A stretch of DNA of 64,000 nt, taken from positions 17,917,592 to 17,981,591 of the forward strand of contig NC_135554.1 in assembly GCF_964340395.1 (NCBI RefSeq), given 5' to 3'. The DNA is from Glandiceps talaboti (lineage: Eukaryota; Hemichordata; Enteropneusta; Spengelidae). Position numbers and translations under genes: made by a program. The notes beneath the pieces are model-generated. The model searched no databases and was not told the origin of the DNA. It saw only the letters and a list, made by a program, of their open reading frames with translations. This document shows, piece after piece, positions 12,191 through 25,500 of the stretch. How positions within the stretch are numbered: position 1 is the stretch's first letter; each line of letters opens with the position of its first letter.

Positions 12191-12319
12191 TATTTTACTC
12201 ATGATTTGAACCGAATTAAACCTCAGGAGCAGTCGTTTACTGAGTAAATGTTCTCGCGGCTTCACCGGAATAACTCCTAACATCTCATAATCAGTATTGG
12301 GTTGGGTGACAGCCATTTG

Positions 12320-12613
<294 letters not shown>

Positions 12614-12639
12614 CCCTCCCTCCCCCTGAACATTTATTA

Positions 12640-13235
12640 AAACCTCAGTCGTTTACCTTGTACTTTTGCAAAATTGTTCACTTCATTTACCTTTAACATT
12701 TAATTATATGATACAGCAATAGCCAGCGAATGGTGTCTGCCAAAATGTATCTCTATGAATTAAAGTGTAGGTAATATAATATCATACATAGCCATGAAGT
12801 TGTATGATAATGTATTGAAGACATTGGGGTATTGAAGACATTTTCCAAGTACTCTATGGCTCTCGATAATGTGTATGGCTTGAAATTTTATGCCACTAAA
12901 TGGCCTCCTATATGTCTTTATTTTCAAAAAGTGCTTACTGTGGATGTGGGAGGGGGACACTCCACATCCTCCCCACTAGCTAGTATAGTAGTATAGCTAT
13001 CATGGGGATGCTGTTTCTGCCCAGAATCAAGATTGAAAGAGATAGAAATCCCTGCTGACTAGATATCTCCAAGTACAGCATATGCGAGACCTTTTCCACA
13101 AAGCCCACATATATTTGTAAAGACAGTGTTATGTATGGACACTGAAGTTGATTTCCACTGTTAGTTTAATGTGTGTAATTATACAGTGCCCCCATCGGAT
13201 CCCTCCACTTCAGATATGTACGTACTCTATATGTA
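12640..13235. other. Intergenic stretch, no gene seen
   Basis: No exon or clear repeat recognised. Confidence 0.4.
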
Positions 13236-13239
13236 GTTG

Positions 13240-13400
13240 GGAAGGCGGGGGGGGGGGGCTACGAAAATTCTTGGGTTCAATTCGGGGGGGGGGGCATAAT
13301 TCTTTTTGAGAGTGTGAAGGGGGCTGCGAAAAAAAAATTGACCAAAATATTTTCTCCCCAGACCCCCCTCCCCCGCAGTAAATTCTGACCCCAGCCTAAG
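13240..13400 (+). repeat. Dispersed G/C-run repeat
   Basis: G runs, then GGGGGCTGCGAAAAAA, TATTTTCTCCCCAGACC and TTCTGACCCCAGCCTAA. Near-identical segments occur at 55530-55622 (same strand) and 12068-12190 (inverse). Confidence 0.65.
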
Positions 13401-13599
13401 TTGTCATTTCTATAAATTCTAAGCCATCTAGACTGATCAAATATGGTTATGAATTGAACGTATCAGCAACGTAAACTTACTTTTTTAATACTTAAAAAAA
13501 GAATAACCAACCGAACGCCCCAGCATTGATCAGCATTTTGAAGGTCTTTAGCGATGAGAAACATATAGATTTACAACAGTATGTAAGCACGGGCGGTGA

Positions 13600-14480
13600 C
13601 ACACTTTCATAACGAGCCGATTCCGATTGGTGGCGCTGTTGTAGGATCGCGCTGACATGACAGCTTCTACTCATGCAGTGCTTGTGTGTTCAAACATCGC
13701 AGGGCTCCACGACAACGGTATAGAAACAGCAACCCTCATTTCAATTTCGCCTTCGTTCAATAACACAAGAGTTCTCGGATGTCAGTCAGTGCTGTCGCAA
13801 ACAAATCGCTGTCGATGGAATGACTCACTATGCAGGGTGTTAACTTTACGGTAGGTGCAAAAACGTAAACGGTTGAAATATACAATGTTTAGCAGCTGTC
13901 TGTGCGTGTGTGTTGTATGTAAAGTACCCACAGAAATCTTGTCCCTGTCTTGAGACATATCATGATGTGCACAAAGGTCATAGTGGTTATGTATGAGCAC
14001 CAAACTTAGCTAGTTATACCAATTTCGAAATTGTCCCTCTACGGGACTACGTACGGACGTGTTCGTCTCGCGTAGTCTCACTGCTAACAATAATTGTGAA
14101 CTCCATGTTACAGCTACAAAATGTATAGGCAGTGTAAGTTCCGCCATGATAATAATACCCATCCCCCACCTGGCTCGGAATGCGGATGTGAGAGTTTTCC
14201 CCGCGGTGTTGTTTTCGTCAGATATTTTTGTTAGGATGATCTGTACACCATATTTTGAGCACACAAAACTTGTTCGTTTTGGTTTACTGTGATATATAGA
14301 TAACGAACAGTTTTCAAATTCGAAGTACGAAACTCCGTGTTAACATGTGTTTATCGCCGCCATAATTGATGATATCATGCTTTTTCTGTTTGCACCTAGC
14401 TTCAGTATTCTGGTCACGTAGAATCACTTGTTGTGACATGTGTGAACACTTCACGGAACTGGTAGTGTCACGGGGTGATA
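13600..14480 (+). promoter_or_regulatory. CpG-richer region, possible promoter of the NACHT-TPR gene
   Basis: This stretch has visibly more CG dinucleotides than its surroundings (for example GTACGGACGTGTTCGTCTCG near 14051 and CCCCGCGG near 14199). Because a 3' splice site sits just before the start-codon exon (15122-15123), the gene needs an upstream leader exon, and this region is the best place for it. One candidate donor is GTAGGT at 13852. All of this is inference. Confidence 0.3.
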
Positions 14481-14625
14481 GTTCGGGTGATATTTATATT
14501 TATGAGCGTACATACTTGAATTATTTGAATCTTGCCATCCATATTTATTTATTTATTTATTTGTTTGTTTGTTTGTGTATTCATTCAGACTTAAAATTTT
14601 AGTACTAATAAAATACATATGAATA

Positions 14626-15037
14626 TAGCTGCAATAATTGTAGCGTTTGGTGTGATTTTGAGGGCTTTTTCGTCTGTTTTTGTGCCTTTTTTCGTTCCGA
14701 CGTTTAACCCGAATCAAACGCTACAATTCCTCTAACGCAAATGCATTTATCGGACATTTCCTAACGCCAACATTAATTACGGAGCCTTCAAGACCAAAGA
14801 AGTGTTCAGAGGTACCCCAATTTCGTCAAAATCGGCAAATGTAGCAAGGCATGCAGCAGTTTGAAACGGGTAGTACGTTGACCCCTCGCTCACGTTTTCA
14901 ATGTGGTCTCGTCTATTTGCATTAGCATTAGAGGAATTGTAGCGTTTGATTCGGGTTAAACGTCGGAACGAAAAAAGGCACAAAAACAGACGAAAAAGCC
15001 CTCAAAATCACATCAAACGCTACAATTATTGCAGCTA
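14626..15037. mobile_element. Fold-back MITE with nested palindromic arms
   Basis: Nearly perfect inverted arms of about 120 bp (14626-14746 and 14916-15037) flank a 170-bp loop. Each arm is itself bounded by AATTGTAGCGTTTG and its reverse complement CAAACGCTACAATT. The ends read TAGCTGCAATAATTG and its inverse, consistent with insertion at a TA dinucleotide as in Tc1/mariner-type MITEs. No coding capacity. It lies about 85 bp before the leader acceptor of the NACHT-TPR gene. Confidence 0.85.
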
Positions 15038-15121
15038 ATTTGAATATAAATATTGCATTTGACTCTACAAGTTTATTCAAGTTCTAACTCAATTATTTTG
15101 TTTTTTCATTTTATTTTTTGT

Positions 15122-15209
15122 AGATTTTGTGATGGTACCTCATTATTGATGAAAAAGTTTGGAATATATCTATATATTTACAAGAGAGAAAAACTTGATA
15201 TTTACAACC
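15122..15209 (+). other. 3' splice site and leader part of the start-codon exon
   Basis: A strong pyrimidine tract (T-rich, about 15095-15120) ends in TAG at 15121-15123, followed by 86 untranslated bases to the ATG at 15210. This implies at least one upstream non-coding exon. Confidence 0.55.
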
Positions 15210-18200
15210 ATGGGGTGTGGGTCATCTCATAGTTATAGAGGAGAAGTTTATCAAACTTGGGATGAAGTGCAAAAGACAGTTAAAAAACGTTCAAAAGGAA
15301 AACTGATTGTGAAAAGATCAGGATGGAAGACGATACGGATATTTGTGTCTTCAACATTCCGGGATTTCCATGCTGAGAGGGAAATCTTAGTAAAAGAGGT
15401 AGGTAGAAGTAACAGGCAAAGCTGCCATCTTGAATGGTGCATTATGGGAATTTAGGGTTTTCATGCTGAGAGGAAAATCTTGGATGGGTATGCTATCTGT
15501 TTATTATCATCCATACTACAAGGTCTGCTGTTCTGTGTGTGTATTCTGTAGACTGTTGTTAGTTGACTTCAATATTATGTAACAAGACTATAATTAAAAG
15601 TGAAAGTTATTCAGTGGAATACAATAGATAAATGCAAGATTACTGCAGGCCCTACTGTTAAGTGACAAACAGTGCAGTACACTTTGTATCCCCCTTTTCC
15701 ATAGTACACTGCACATGTAAACACAAGAGACATCAGTTTATTTGGTGTATCCATGGGTAACATTACCATATTGTCTGATGGTGTATCATCTCACTAACTT
15801 GACTAAGTACCATTTTCGCAAACCAGAGCTGTGATATTTCTTCTGCGACACTGCATAATATCATTCACTTGTTGTGTAATCTAGTACCACATTGAACAAA
15901 ATAGTTTTTGTTTGTGTCTGACTTTAATTCCACAGTAATACCTATTTCTATAATTCCACAGTATATGTCTCTATCTGTGTATATGTCTCTTTATTTATAT
16001 GCAAAGCCAAGGCAATATTTTTGCTAAGGTTGAGGAAGCTCAAATAACAGAAAGGCGGAAAGGAATACAAGTTGCATAGTTTTACATACAGTCTATGTAC
16101 CATAATTTTGTCTGGGAACCTGGTAAAATGAAAGGGGAACCCCAGTAGATTATACCTGCTTACCGACTTTATGAAAGACATCGTAACTGTTCAAAAGTAA
16201 GCCTGTTTATGGCACTGTCAAGATACATCATTAGTTGGGTGCTAGGAGGTATGACAAGCTAACAATGTGACAGCAGTGCAGTTAACAGGCTATTCAAATG
16301 TATGTGATTAAAACTCAAACTTGACAATCAATACAAGATATTCAGTCACTGTTATGACAATACTGATTTTTAATCAATTTGATATGATGTACATGTATAG
16401 GCATGAACTGGACATATGTAGCTAAAGATGATGTAAATTTACCTTAATGCTCAGTCAGCAAGGGCATCAGTTCAAAGTCTGTGAACTAGCTCAACTTAAA
16501 ATGCTACTGCTTGCATGAGAATGTCACTCCATTACATGTACGTCATGTTAAACAATGATGTGGCATCATCAGGGGTGAACAAATCCACTGGTCCTGGGTC
16601 CAGGACTAGCAATTTTTTTTGGGCGGACCAACTTTTTTTTACCTTACTGTTAATAACTACGTTAAAAAGTCATCTGAATAAACAGATTCATAGGTAAGAT
16701 TTAATGTGTCACATTAGTGGGACCAGGGACCACTAATTCTTTCAGCAGGTCCACTGGATTTTTTAAGGCACTGTGACTGGTCCAGGGACCACCAGTTCAC
16801 AAAATGATTTGTTCACCTCTGATCATTGAACTCCATACTTAAAGTAGAAAGGCTCTGACGTCAAAATTAAAGTAGAAAGGCTCTGACGCCAAAATTATAG
16901 TAGAAAGGCTCTGAAAGATATGAATAAGCCTGAAATTAACATGATTCCAGACCAATGTAATTTGCATATTATGCTTCATATACTGGGCAAGTGTATTTTT
17001 TGATGTGTGATGAACAATGGTATTGAATTGATAAATATGGCCCTGACCTGTATGCCCGCTTAGCAAATTTGATCACGTTGGTGTTGTTTCCCTATCTCTT
17101 ACTACTCCCTATCTCTTACTACGTGGTGAATCACGTGAAATCCCAGTTTTTCTCATATTGACTCACATCAACAAAATGCGGCTCTCATTAAAGGGGACAC
17201 TGGCCCTGAACCAGCAGCCATCAATCATTTTATATCTGAATGTACTGATATCATTGTTCATACAAGTACATTTAGACAGTGTGCTGCAGAACAAATATTA
17301 TCTCATAGGTCATGATGTAATCTTATGATAGATTTGGTTCAGACATTGTTACCTAGGTTATTAGTAGACCCTTGGATTGGACCACAGTGTGCAGTCTCAA
17401 CCCAGGTTTGTCAATGACCAAAGATATTGAATAAATGTCATTCTAGGAATTATTAATCTAAACAGTTGAGAAATTACACTCAAATGTCACTTTCAAAACA
17501 CTCACCTGTAAGTTTTCACTGGAGGTTGGTTATTAGGAATTTTTTTTCTCCAAATTAACCCTCAAGAAATGGTGTGTTTTCGATATCAAAAGTGACTAAA
17601 TGACTTTACTAGAGATTTAATCAGTTTTATGTTATCAAAACAAAGCTGTACATTTTCAGTGTAGGGCAATCACATTCACAAACAATACATATTCTATAAA
17701 AACACCACTTCAAAACATTAGAGGTCAGGCAGTTATAAAAAAATCATCTTTATTTATAATGTATAGTTTTTTAAGCATATAAACACTTATCTCCCAAGAA
17801 GTCCAGTGAGGGCCATCCCTCATGGGATCACTTTTAATGCAGGAGGAAACCGGAGTACCCGGGGAAAACCTGTGTTGTTTGGTAGAGTCAAACTGAACGA
17901 CACTTCTCACTTACAGTGGTGTAAATTTAATACAACTCTGAATGGGTTCGAACTCAATTGCAGTGGTAAGAGGCAAAAAAAAAATGGCATTATCAATCAA
18001 AGTAATCAGTGCTACATGGACATTTTTTTTGGACGTGACGACTAACATGTCAAGAATGCTATTGACTGTAGTGTGACTAAACCACAGGAACCTCACGTCC
18101 AACCCAAACTTGCTTCCAAACAGCACTCCTAGTGTCGAAAGTAAACTAACTTTTTTTTTTGTTAACTGATGATGGCATATGTGTATTCATTAATGCATTG

Positions 18201-21200
18201 TTTTGTGGGTTTTTGTTTTTGTTTTTTGTTGTTTTTTTGAGGGGGGGGGAGGACAGCTGTTGATTGTGATGTAAATTTGTACTCTGATTGTCATGCTTTC
18301 AGGTATTTCCAGACCTCAGAGTATGGTGTGAAAAAAGGAGGCTGTATCTAGTTGACTGTGATCTCAGATGGGTAGGTACTCCTATATCTGTAGCACTTAT
18401 AGCTACTCTAACTAAATTTTGTCTGACTCCATTTCTAAACCATATAATTATATGCCAATGTTCTTTACTGTACTGTAGGTTTACAAAGTCATCATGTAAT
18501 CTCTGAGTACCTCTTGAGTCAGGTCCTCATATAGTTTCTGAATGCCATGATCTCTACCAAATATAACCCAAAATACATATTGTTATGGTTCATGCTGGTT
18601 GGTTATAAACAACTGATAAGCGCCCTCTTCAGTCAAGCCATCTATTAATTTGATTGCCTTCTTCAGTCAAACCCTCTGGTCATTTCTTAGCACCTACTTG
18701 AACCTTCTTCAAGTGAGCCCGAGATGGTAATTTAGACTTTGGCAATATGATTTCCAGTCAGTTTAGCAATTTACAAAGTATACCAGGATGTAACTCTAAG
18801 GTTACAGCTAAACATCAGCTGTTCATTGGCTTATGTACATGTATCATTACGAACATCATAAATACTTGAACCATATTGAAATTTATCAACAATTTCAGAA
18901 AAGCCTAATTGTGATGATGTGTGGTGTTTAATACAATGTATAGATACCATAATATTTACCACCGTGCACCTTCTCACAAGTCTATTTTTTACGATCCATA
19001 TTTTTTTCATGTCTTCATTTCATATTTATATTCTTTGATATTTAGGGTGTACCAAAAGACACAACAACAGAAGAAACATTGAGGACATGTTTGGGTGAAA
19101 TTGACAGATGTTATTCAGATAATGTTATGCCCTTCTTCCTCAATCTAACAAGGTAGGATTATTATGTAAATTTTCCAATGAAGAAGATACATGTGTAAAT
19201 AGACAATCAATTCTCTGTGTTTTAACAAAATTGAGAGGTGTTCTCCCAATAAACATTGATTAATCCCCTATGATTAAAGGGGAACAACACTCCAGGAAAT
19301 AGAGACATTTCATAAATATGGGGTCTAGAGAGTTATTTCATGATTTTTATACAACCTGCAATCACATGTAATTTCAGAGAAACATCACATTGATCTTGTG
19401 TGTTTATAGAGGCCATTGCATGATGGGATTCAGCAGGAATGATATATTCATGCTTGCCCAATAAATATGAGAGATGTTTTACATTGAAAGGAATAAGCAC
19501 TTAGGAGTCATGAATATTCATTGTGCAACCATGAATATATTATTATTGATGACTCCCATGATGCAATGATATCCTATGAGGGCACAAGATCACTGTGGTG
19601 TTTCTATGAAATCGCAAGTAATTGAAGGTGAGTTGATAAAATAGCACCTTGGTATAAACTTATTCAACCTTGAAATCTTGTAAAGTAGCCATATGGCACT
19701 TGACAAATGTTCAGATATTTGGGGCATCAAGGGTTTGTACGAAAACTTCTTGTTAGGATCGATATCACAAATAGGCTTTAAGTTAATACCTTTGGATCAT
19801 ACGTGTACTCTGTTATGGAGTGATTGATAGACCTAAAAATTAACTTCTATACTGTCTTCCAATAATTTACGTCATTCTTGAAGTAATTGTCATATTTCTT
19901 CTTTGTAAGTACTACATTGTAATTATAATATATCACAACTTAAATCTAGCATAACTGAACCAAGGATTCAGTAGTGATCCCCCGTAGGCTTGGTAAAGTC
20001 TGTCTGTGTGTACACATATAAGTATGTATGTATATGTCTGTCTGTGTGTGTCTGTGTGTCTGTGTATGTGTGTGTATGTATGTATGTATGTATGTATGTA
20101 TGTATGTATGTATGTATGTAGGTATGTATGTATGTATGTATGTATATGTATGTATGTATGTGTATGTATGTATGTATGTATGTATGTATGTATGTATGTA
20201 TGCGTGTGTGTGTGTGTGTGTACTTGCTTGTGTGTCTGTGTGTCTGTCTATCTTTCTATCTGTCTGTGTGTAGGTATGTGATCAGGCTGCTTGTAAAGGT
20301 ATCTATGTCATCCCAAACAAGAATGGTAGTAAATTGATTCATTAGAATCTGCCCTAAAATATGTAACCCTAAAATACTGTGACTATGGATAAAAAAAAGT
20401 ATGACTGTGGGTACTTCATAAAATGAGAATGTCAAAATAGTAACCATAGCAACTATAACAAGAGCCATAGTTTAGGCTGAGTTAATTATTGCTCTGACAT
20501 GTGCAATATAAGTCAGTCATGCTACAATGGTATTGGTGCTATTTTAACCCATATCTTCTTACTCTATTCTGATAATGTCTTTCTCTTGCTCCTTCTGTGT
20601 GACTGTATCTTGTGTTTCTCATACATGGTGTATATAATTTTTCAACATACCTGTTCTACAGTCTTGAATTGCTGGCACCATTTAGGTTAGTGACATGTGG
20701 TTTACTATTTATTTTATGCATGTTTTATTAGTATCTGACATGTTGTACTTGTACTTAATGATGATGTAACTTCACTTTTTGTAAAGAAAAGTGACCAAAT
20801 ATTTTGGTATGATGGTTTATGTGCTCAAATTAATGACAGAATATTGATTACAGTATCATAAATTAGAAATTGATGATGTCATACTATCTTTATTATGTAA
20901 ACTGATGATGTCATAGCATCACCTATGTAAGCTGATGATGTCATAGCATCATCTCTGTGAACTGATGATGTCACATCATCCTTATTATGGAAACTGATGC
21001 TGACATAGCAACTTCATTATAGAAACTGATGATGTCATAGCATCATCTATGTAAACTGATGATGTCATAGTATCATCTACATGTATGTAAACAAATGATG
21101 TCATAGCATCCTATGATGGAAACTGATGCTGCCATAGCAACTTGATTATTGAAACAGATGATGTCATAACATAATTAAATAAACTGATGTCATAGCATTA

Positions 21201-22436
21201 TGATTATGCAAACTCATGGTATCACTGTGTGTTTACAACACAAACTGATGATGTCATCGAATTATAGTAACATAGAATGCTGTGTCATGGATGCATGTGT
21301 GCAAAAGATGATGTTATTTATCATGGTTTTCTGAAAAGATGGTAATTGGAGATTTGATGAATTTCTTTGGAGAGGGTATATACTGAAAATTTGACATTGA
21401 AAGATCATGATTTCACTATTAATGATATATTCTGTAATATTCCAAATATTTGTGTCCGAATTGAAGTCAATTTGCAATACAATTACTTGTATTTCAGATT
21501 TTAATTTAGAATCTCATGTCTACATGCTCAAAGTTTTGACATTTAGTAAATGTCTTGCATAACATCTGTAGACTTCCATACACATAATATCAGAACTTAA
21601 CACTTCCATACACATAATACTTATCAGCTACTAATCTTGTCTAACAATCTCAAGATCATTTCGTGAAATCAATGTTTTCAAAACCAAGAAAATGCTTTAT
21701 GCAGTTGTTGGTCAAGAAAGTGTTTTTTGGGGGTTTTTTGGGTTTTTTTTTTTTTTTGGGGGGGGGGGGGCATCAGACAGAAAAAGCATGCTCAGATTGG
21801 TGAAAGTTTACATGCATGAAAGAAACACCATCCAAAGCTTCATGAGTTTAGAATGATGGGTTTTACATTGTGTTTCATTCAAATATCAATCCCCCTGTTG
21901 ATATGTGCTGGTACAATGTGCTCTTATCTCCTGACATACATGTACACTAGCTAATTCATTCAAACTTGGCACAGTGGTGAGATATTGTGCTCATGGATAT
22001 GGCATTAATTGCCCCATAAAAGGGATTTTACCTGCTTATCACTGCTAGTCAGGACTGATGGGGCTGTAGAAGGTTTGGTCTCCACTCTTTTAAAACTAGG
22101 TCTAATACTTGAAGGCGTTTCATTTGTTGCAGTGAAAGATGTGGATGGATTCCCAACCGTAGTGAAGTCCCACAGAGTGTTATTGATGAGTACATGTGGG
22201 TTATGGGATTGTCAGTTACAGAAATGGAACTTATACATGGAGCTTACAGAGTAGACAATCCAAATGGTAAGTCCTTGTTATATTGACTGCTTCATTCTCA
22301 AGTTGTTAACCTATCAGAATATTGGTATTGGTATTCAGAGGCAGAGAGCGAGTATTTTTTACTTTTACACGTCATGAAGTACATTAAATCTTGTCGTTTG
22401 TAATGGACAGGGTATTAGCCATGTATGTGGTGTGTG

Positions 22437-22471
<35 letters not shown>

Positions 22472-22482
22472 GTCTGTCTGTA

Positions 22483-22539
<57 letters not shown>

Positions 22540-25500
22540 GTCTCTGTCTGTCTGTCTGTCTGTCCCTATTAGGCTATATCTCTATGTCTGTCTCTGTCTC
22601 TATATGTGTACAATACAATATATGTACATGTATGACTGAATTTGTGAAACTTTAAACAAAACTGTTAAAACACTTTTTTTTGCTATCATGTTTTGTTTTC
22701 AGCATTATTTATGATAAGGGATGCCAATTTTTTAAACAGTGTGCCAGAAGAGCACCAACAAGTTTTTGTAGATCCCAATCCAATTGCAGCAGATAAACTC
22801 AAAATGCTGAAAGATATGTTAAAAAGCAAATTTCCTGTAAGTATAACATTTAAATTGTTACTTTCTATGTACATGATGTGAGGGGAAATCACATGTTATC
22901 ATTTTTTGAAATATTAGCCTGAATGGGAATTACACTGACAGGTTGAAAAATTTGAAGCTGCAGTGTATTCAGTTGTAATAGTGAAAAGCCTTGCATGATC
23001 CAATGGCCCTGATGGATACACTAGTATGGCATTCTATGTACATGATGTGAGGGGAAATCACATGTTATAATTTTTTGAAATATTAGCCTGAATGGGAATT
23101 ACACTGACAGGTTGCAAAAGTTTGAAGCTGCAGTGTGTTCAGTTGTAACAGTGAAAAATCTTACATGGTCCTATGGCCCTGGTGGATACACTAGTATGGC
23201 ATTCTATGTACATGATGTGAGGGGAAATCACATGTGTTATAATTTTTTTTAATATTAGCCTGAATGGGAATTACACTGAGAGGTTGCAAAAGTTTGAAGC
23301 TGCAGTGTATTCAGTTGTAATAGTGAAAAGCCTTGCATGGCCCTGATGGATACACTAGTATGGCATTCTATGTACATGATGTGAGGGGAAATCACATGTG
23401 TTATAATTTTTTTTAATATTAGCCTGAATGGAAATTACACTGAGAGGTTGAAGCTGCAGTGTGTTCAGTTGTAATAGTGAAAAGCCTTGCATGGCCCTAT
23501 GGCCCTGGTGGATACACTAGTATGGCATTCTAACAGTGAATATTTGCAGTGTGTTGGGGTAGTGAAAAGACTTGCACTGCCACGGCACCAGGATCCTCAC
23601 TGAAATGATAGTATATACAAGGGCATGGCATTCTGAGGGTTAATAGTGCATTGTGTTGTGATAGCGAAAAGACTTGCATGCCCCCAGAACCCTCACTGTC
23701 ATGGTAGTGTATACACTTGTGTGTCATTCTGAGTGTTGAATTATACAGTAACATATATAGCTACATAGTTCCCTTCCTATGATTCAAGTTCTGCGATGCA
23801 TGTTTTCTTTATAGTCAAGCCAAGTTGCATATTACAAGTGTGAGTTTGAAGACATTGAAGAGGATGGTAGGGTGCATCTGAAAGGCCTTGATAAACGATT
23901 CAAAGAAAGGGTGAGTTACTGAGCAGTATGTCAGTGGGTTGAAGGATGAAAGTGCCTGTACAACACTTTGAAATAGGAATTAAAGGAGAGACTACACAGG
24001 AAGATAACTGTGGTGAATTAGTGTGAAATATTTATGCCATAAAGTTATCAGCTGTCAGTGAGTACAAAAATGGCTTGAAATGTCAACTAGTTTATAAAAG
24101 TTCAGCTGGCTTTTTTTGACTTGAGAGCTTGAACTCTGGTTATTACTGTATCATTTCCATTAGACCTGTTTTAGGTTTTTGTGGCTAAATTTATATTGGA
24201 TGATTTCCAGTTTCAAAAAATGTAACCTTTTGTAATTTTGATTATCTAGGTTTATGAATTTTTCCAAAAGAGGATAATGGAGCAGTACCCATTAGAGAAT
24301 GTAACTACTGATCCATACCAACAAGCACAGGAAGCACATGAAGTAAGTGGATATCGAATTTCTCTAGTATTACACATTATGGGAGTGCTGTTTAAGATCT
24401 GCTCTGACTTTGAAATTTGGCAAATAGGCAATACCCTATCTCTCCAACCCAAAGTATTGTTCTCTGTGTAGTGTATCATGATGTGTAACTCTTAACAAAA
24501 ATGGTCATTACATCATATTTTGACCACTGTGAGGAATTGAAAGATCTTTCTTATTTCAAAAACTCAGTCACGTCAGTGCATTTGTGGAGTCTTGGAAATA
24601 ACGTAATAGAGGGAAAATCTTGTAAAAAATGCACATATTTGTGTACCTTGAATTATAATTTTGGTTAAAACCTCAATAAATGCACAGAGAACTCAAGATT
24701 AAATACTTACCACCCTAGACAAAAACTAGTCAGGAACCCAAGTAAATTGCCTGGGAACTCCAGTAGACCTTACAAACTTATAGCCCTTAGGGGAATTTGG
24801 GTAGATTTTATTCTTACCACCCTGAACAAAATAACTGGTAGGGAACCCTGGTAAAATGACTGACTTATTTGCAGATTCTACCTACCTACCACCCTTTAAC
24901 AAAAACAATAGCATGGAACTCTGGTAAAATTATATGGGAACTCTTGTAGATTTTACCTACCTCCCATCCTTAACAAAAACACTGGTAGGGAACCATGGTA
25001 AAATGACTTGGAAATTCAGGTAGATGTTACCTAACTTATCGCCCTGAGGTAGATTTTTACCTAACTTTAATACCACCTACAACAAATGTGCTGACAATAG
25101 TTTGGTATCATCTTGTTGTTTTGTTTAGTCTTTTATGAAGAGTCGGTCTGCCATGGTGCTTGGAAGGAATGAAATACTACAGAAGGTGTGTTTTCATAAT
25201 TTGAATTTGACTTTCACTAGATTATTTGAATACATCTCAACTTGTCCATAGGCATCTATATCATATCATATGAAAGACAGGGATATGTTGTTTGACATGA
25301 CACAAAAATGCAAGAATGTGTACTCTATATACTTATTTATATATTTACAGCTTGAAGTGCAATATTCCAGGAATTTCAAAGTAGACATATCCGGTATTAT
25401 GAGATATTTTGTAATTACTCCAAACTATTATTAACTTTTTCTCCAAGTGTCACAGATGTATATGATTCTGTTAGTGTATATAACACCCAGAATAGTACTA

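Noticed and set aside
15159-15209. Upstream extension of the NACHT-TPR protein
   Set aside because: The frame begins at TTG in the leader; the first in-frame ATG is at 15210 and gives the lipidation-type MGCGSS end.
20006-20337. Three overlapping Met/Tyr/Val/Cys-rich frames
   Set aside because: Low-complexity products of the TGTA microsatellite.
20860-21262. C/D-box snoRNA cluster, because TGATGA and CTGA motifs recur
   Set aside because: The motifs overlap within one 20-base core of a minisatellite; box spacing and terminal stems are absent.
22863-23530. CRISPR-like regular repeats
   Set aside because: Animal DNA; the units are contiguous 165-170 bp tandem copies without unique spacers.
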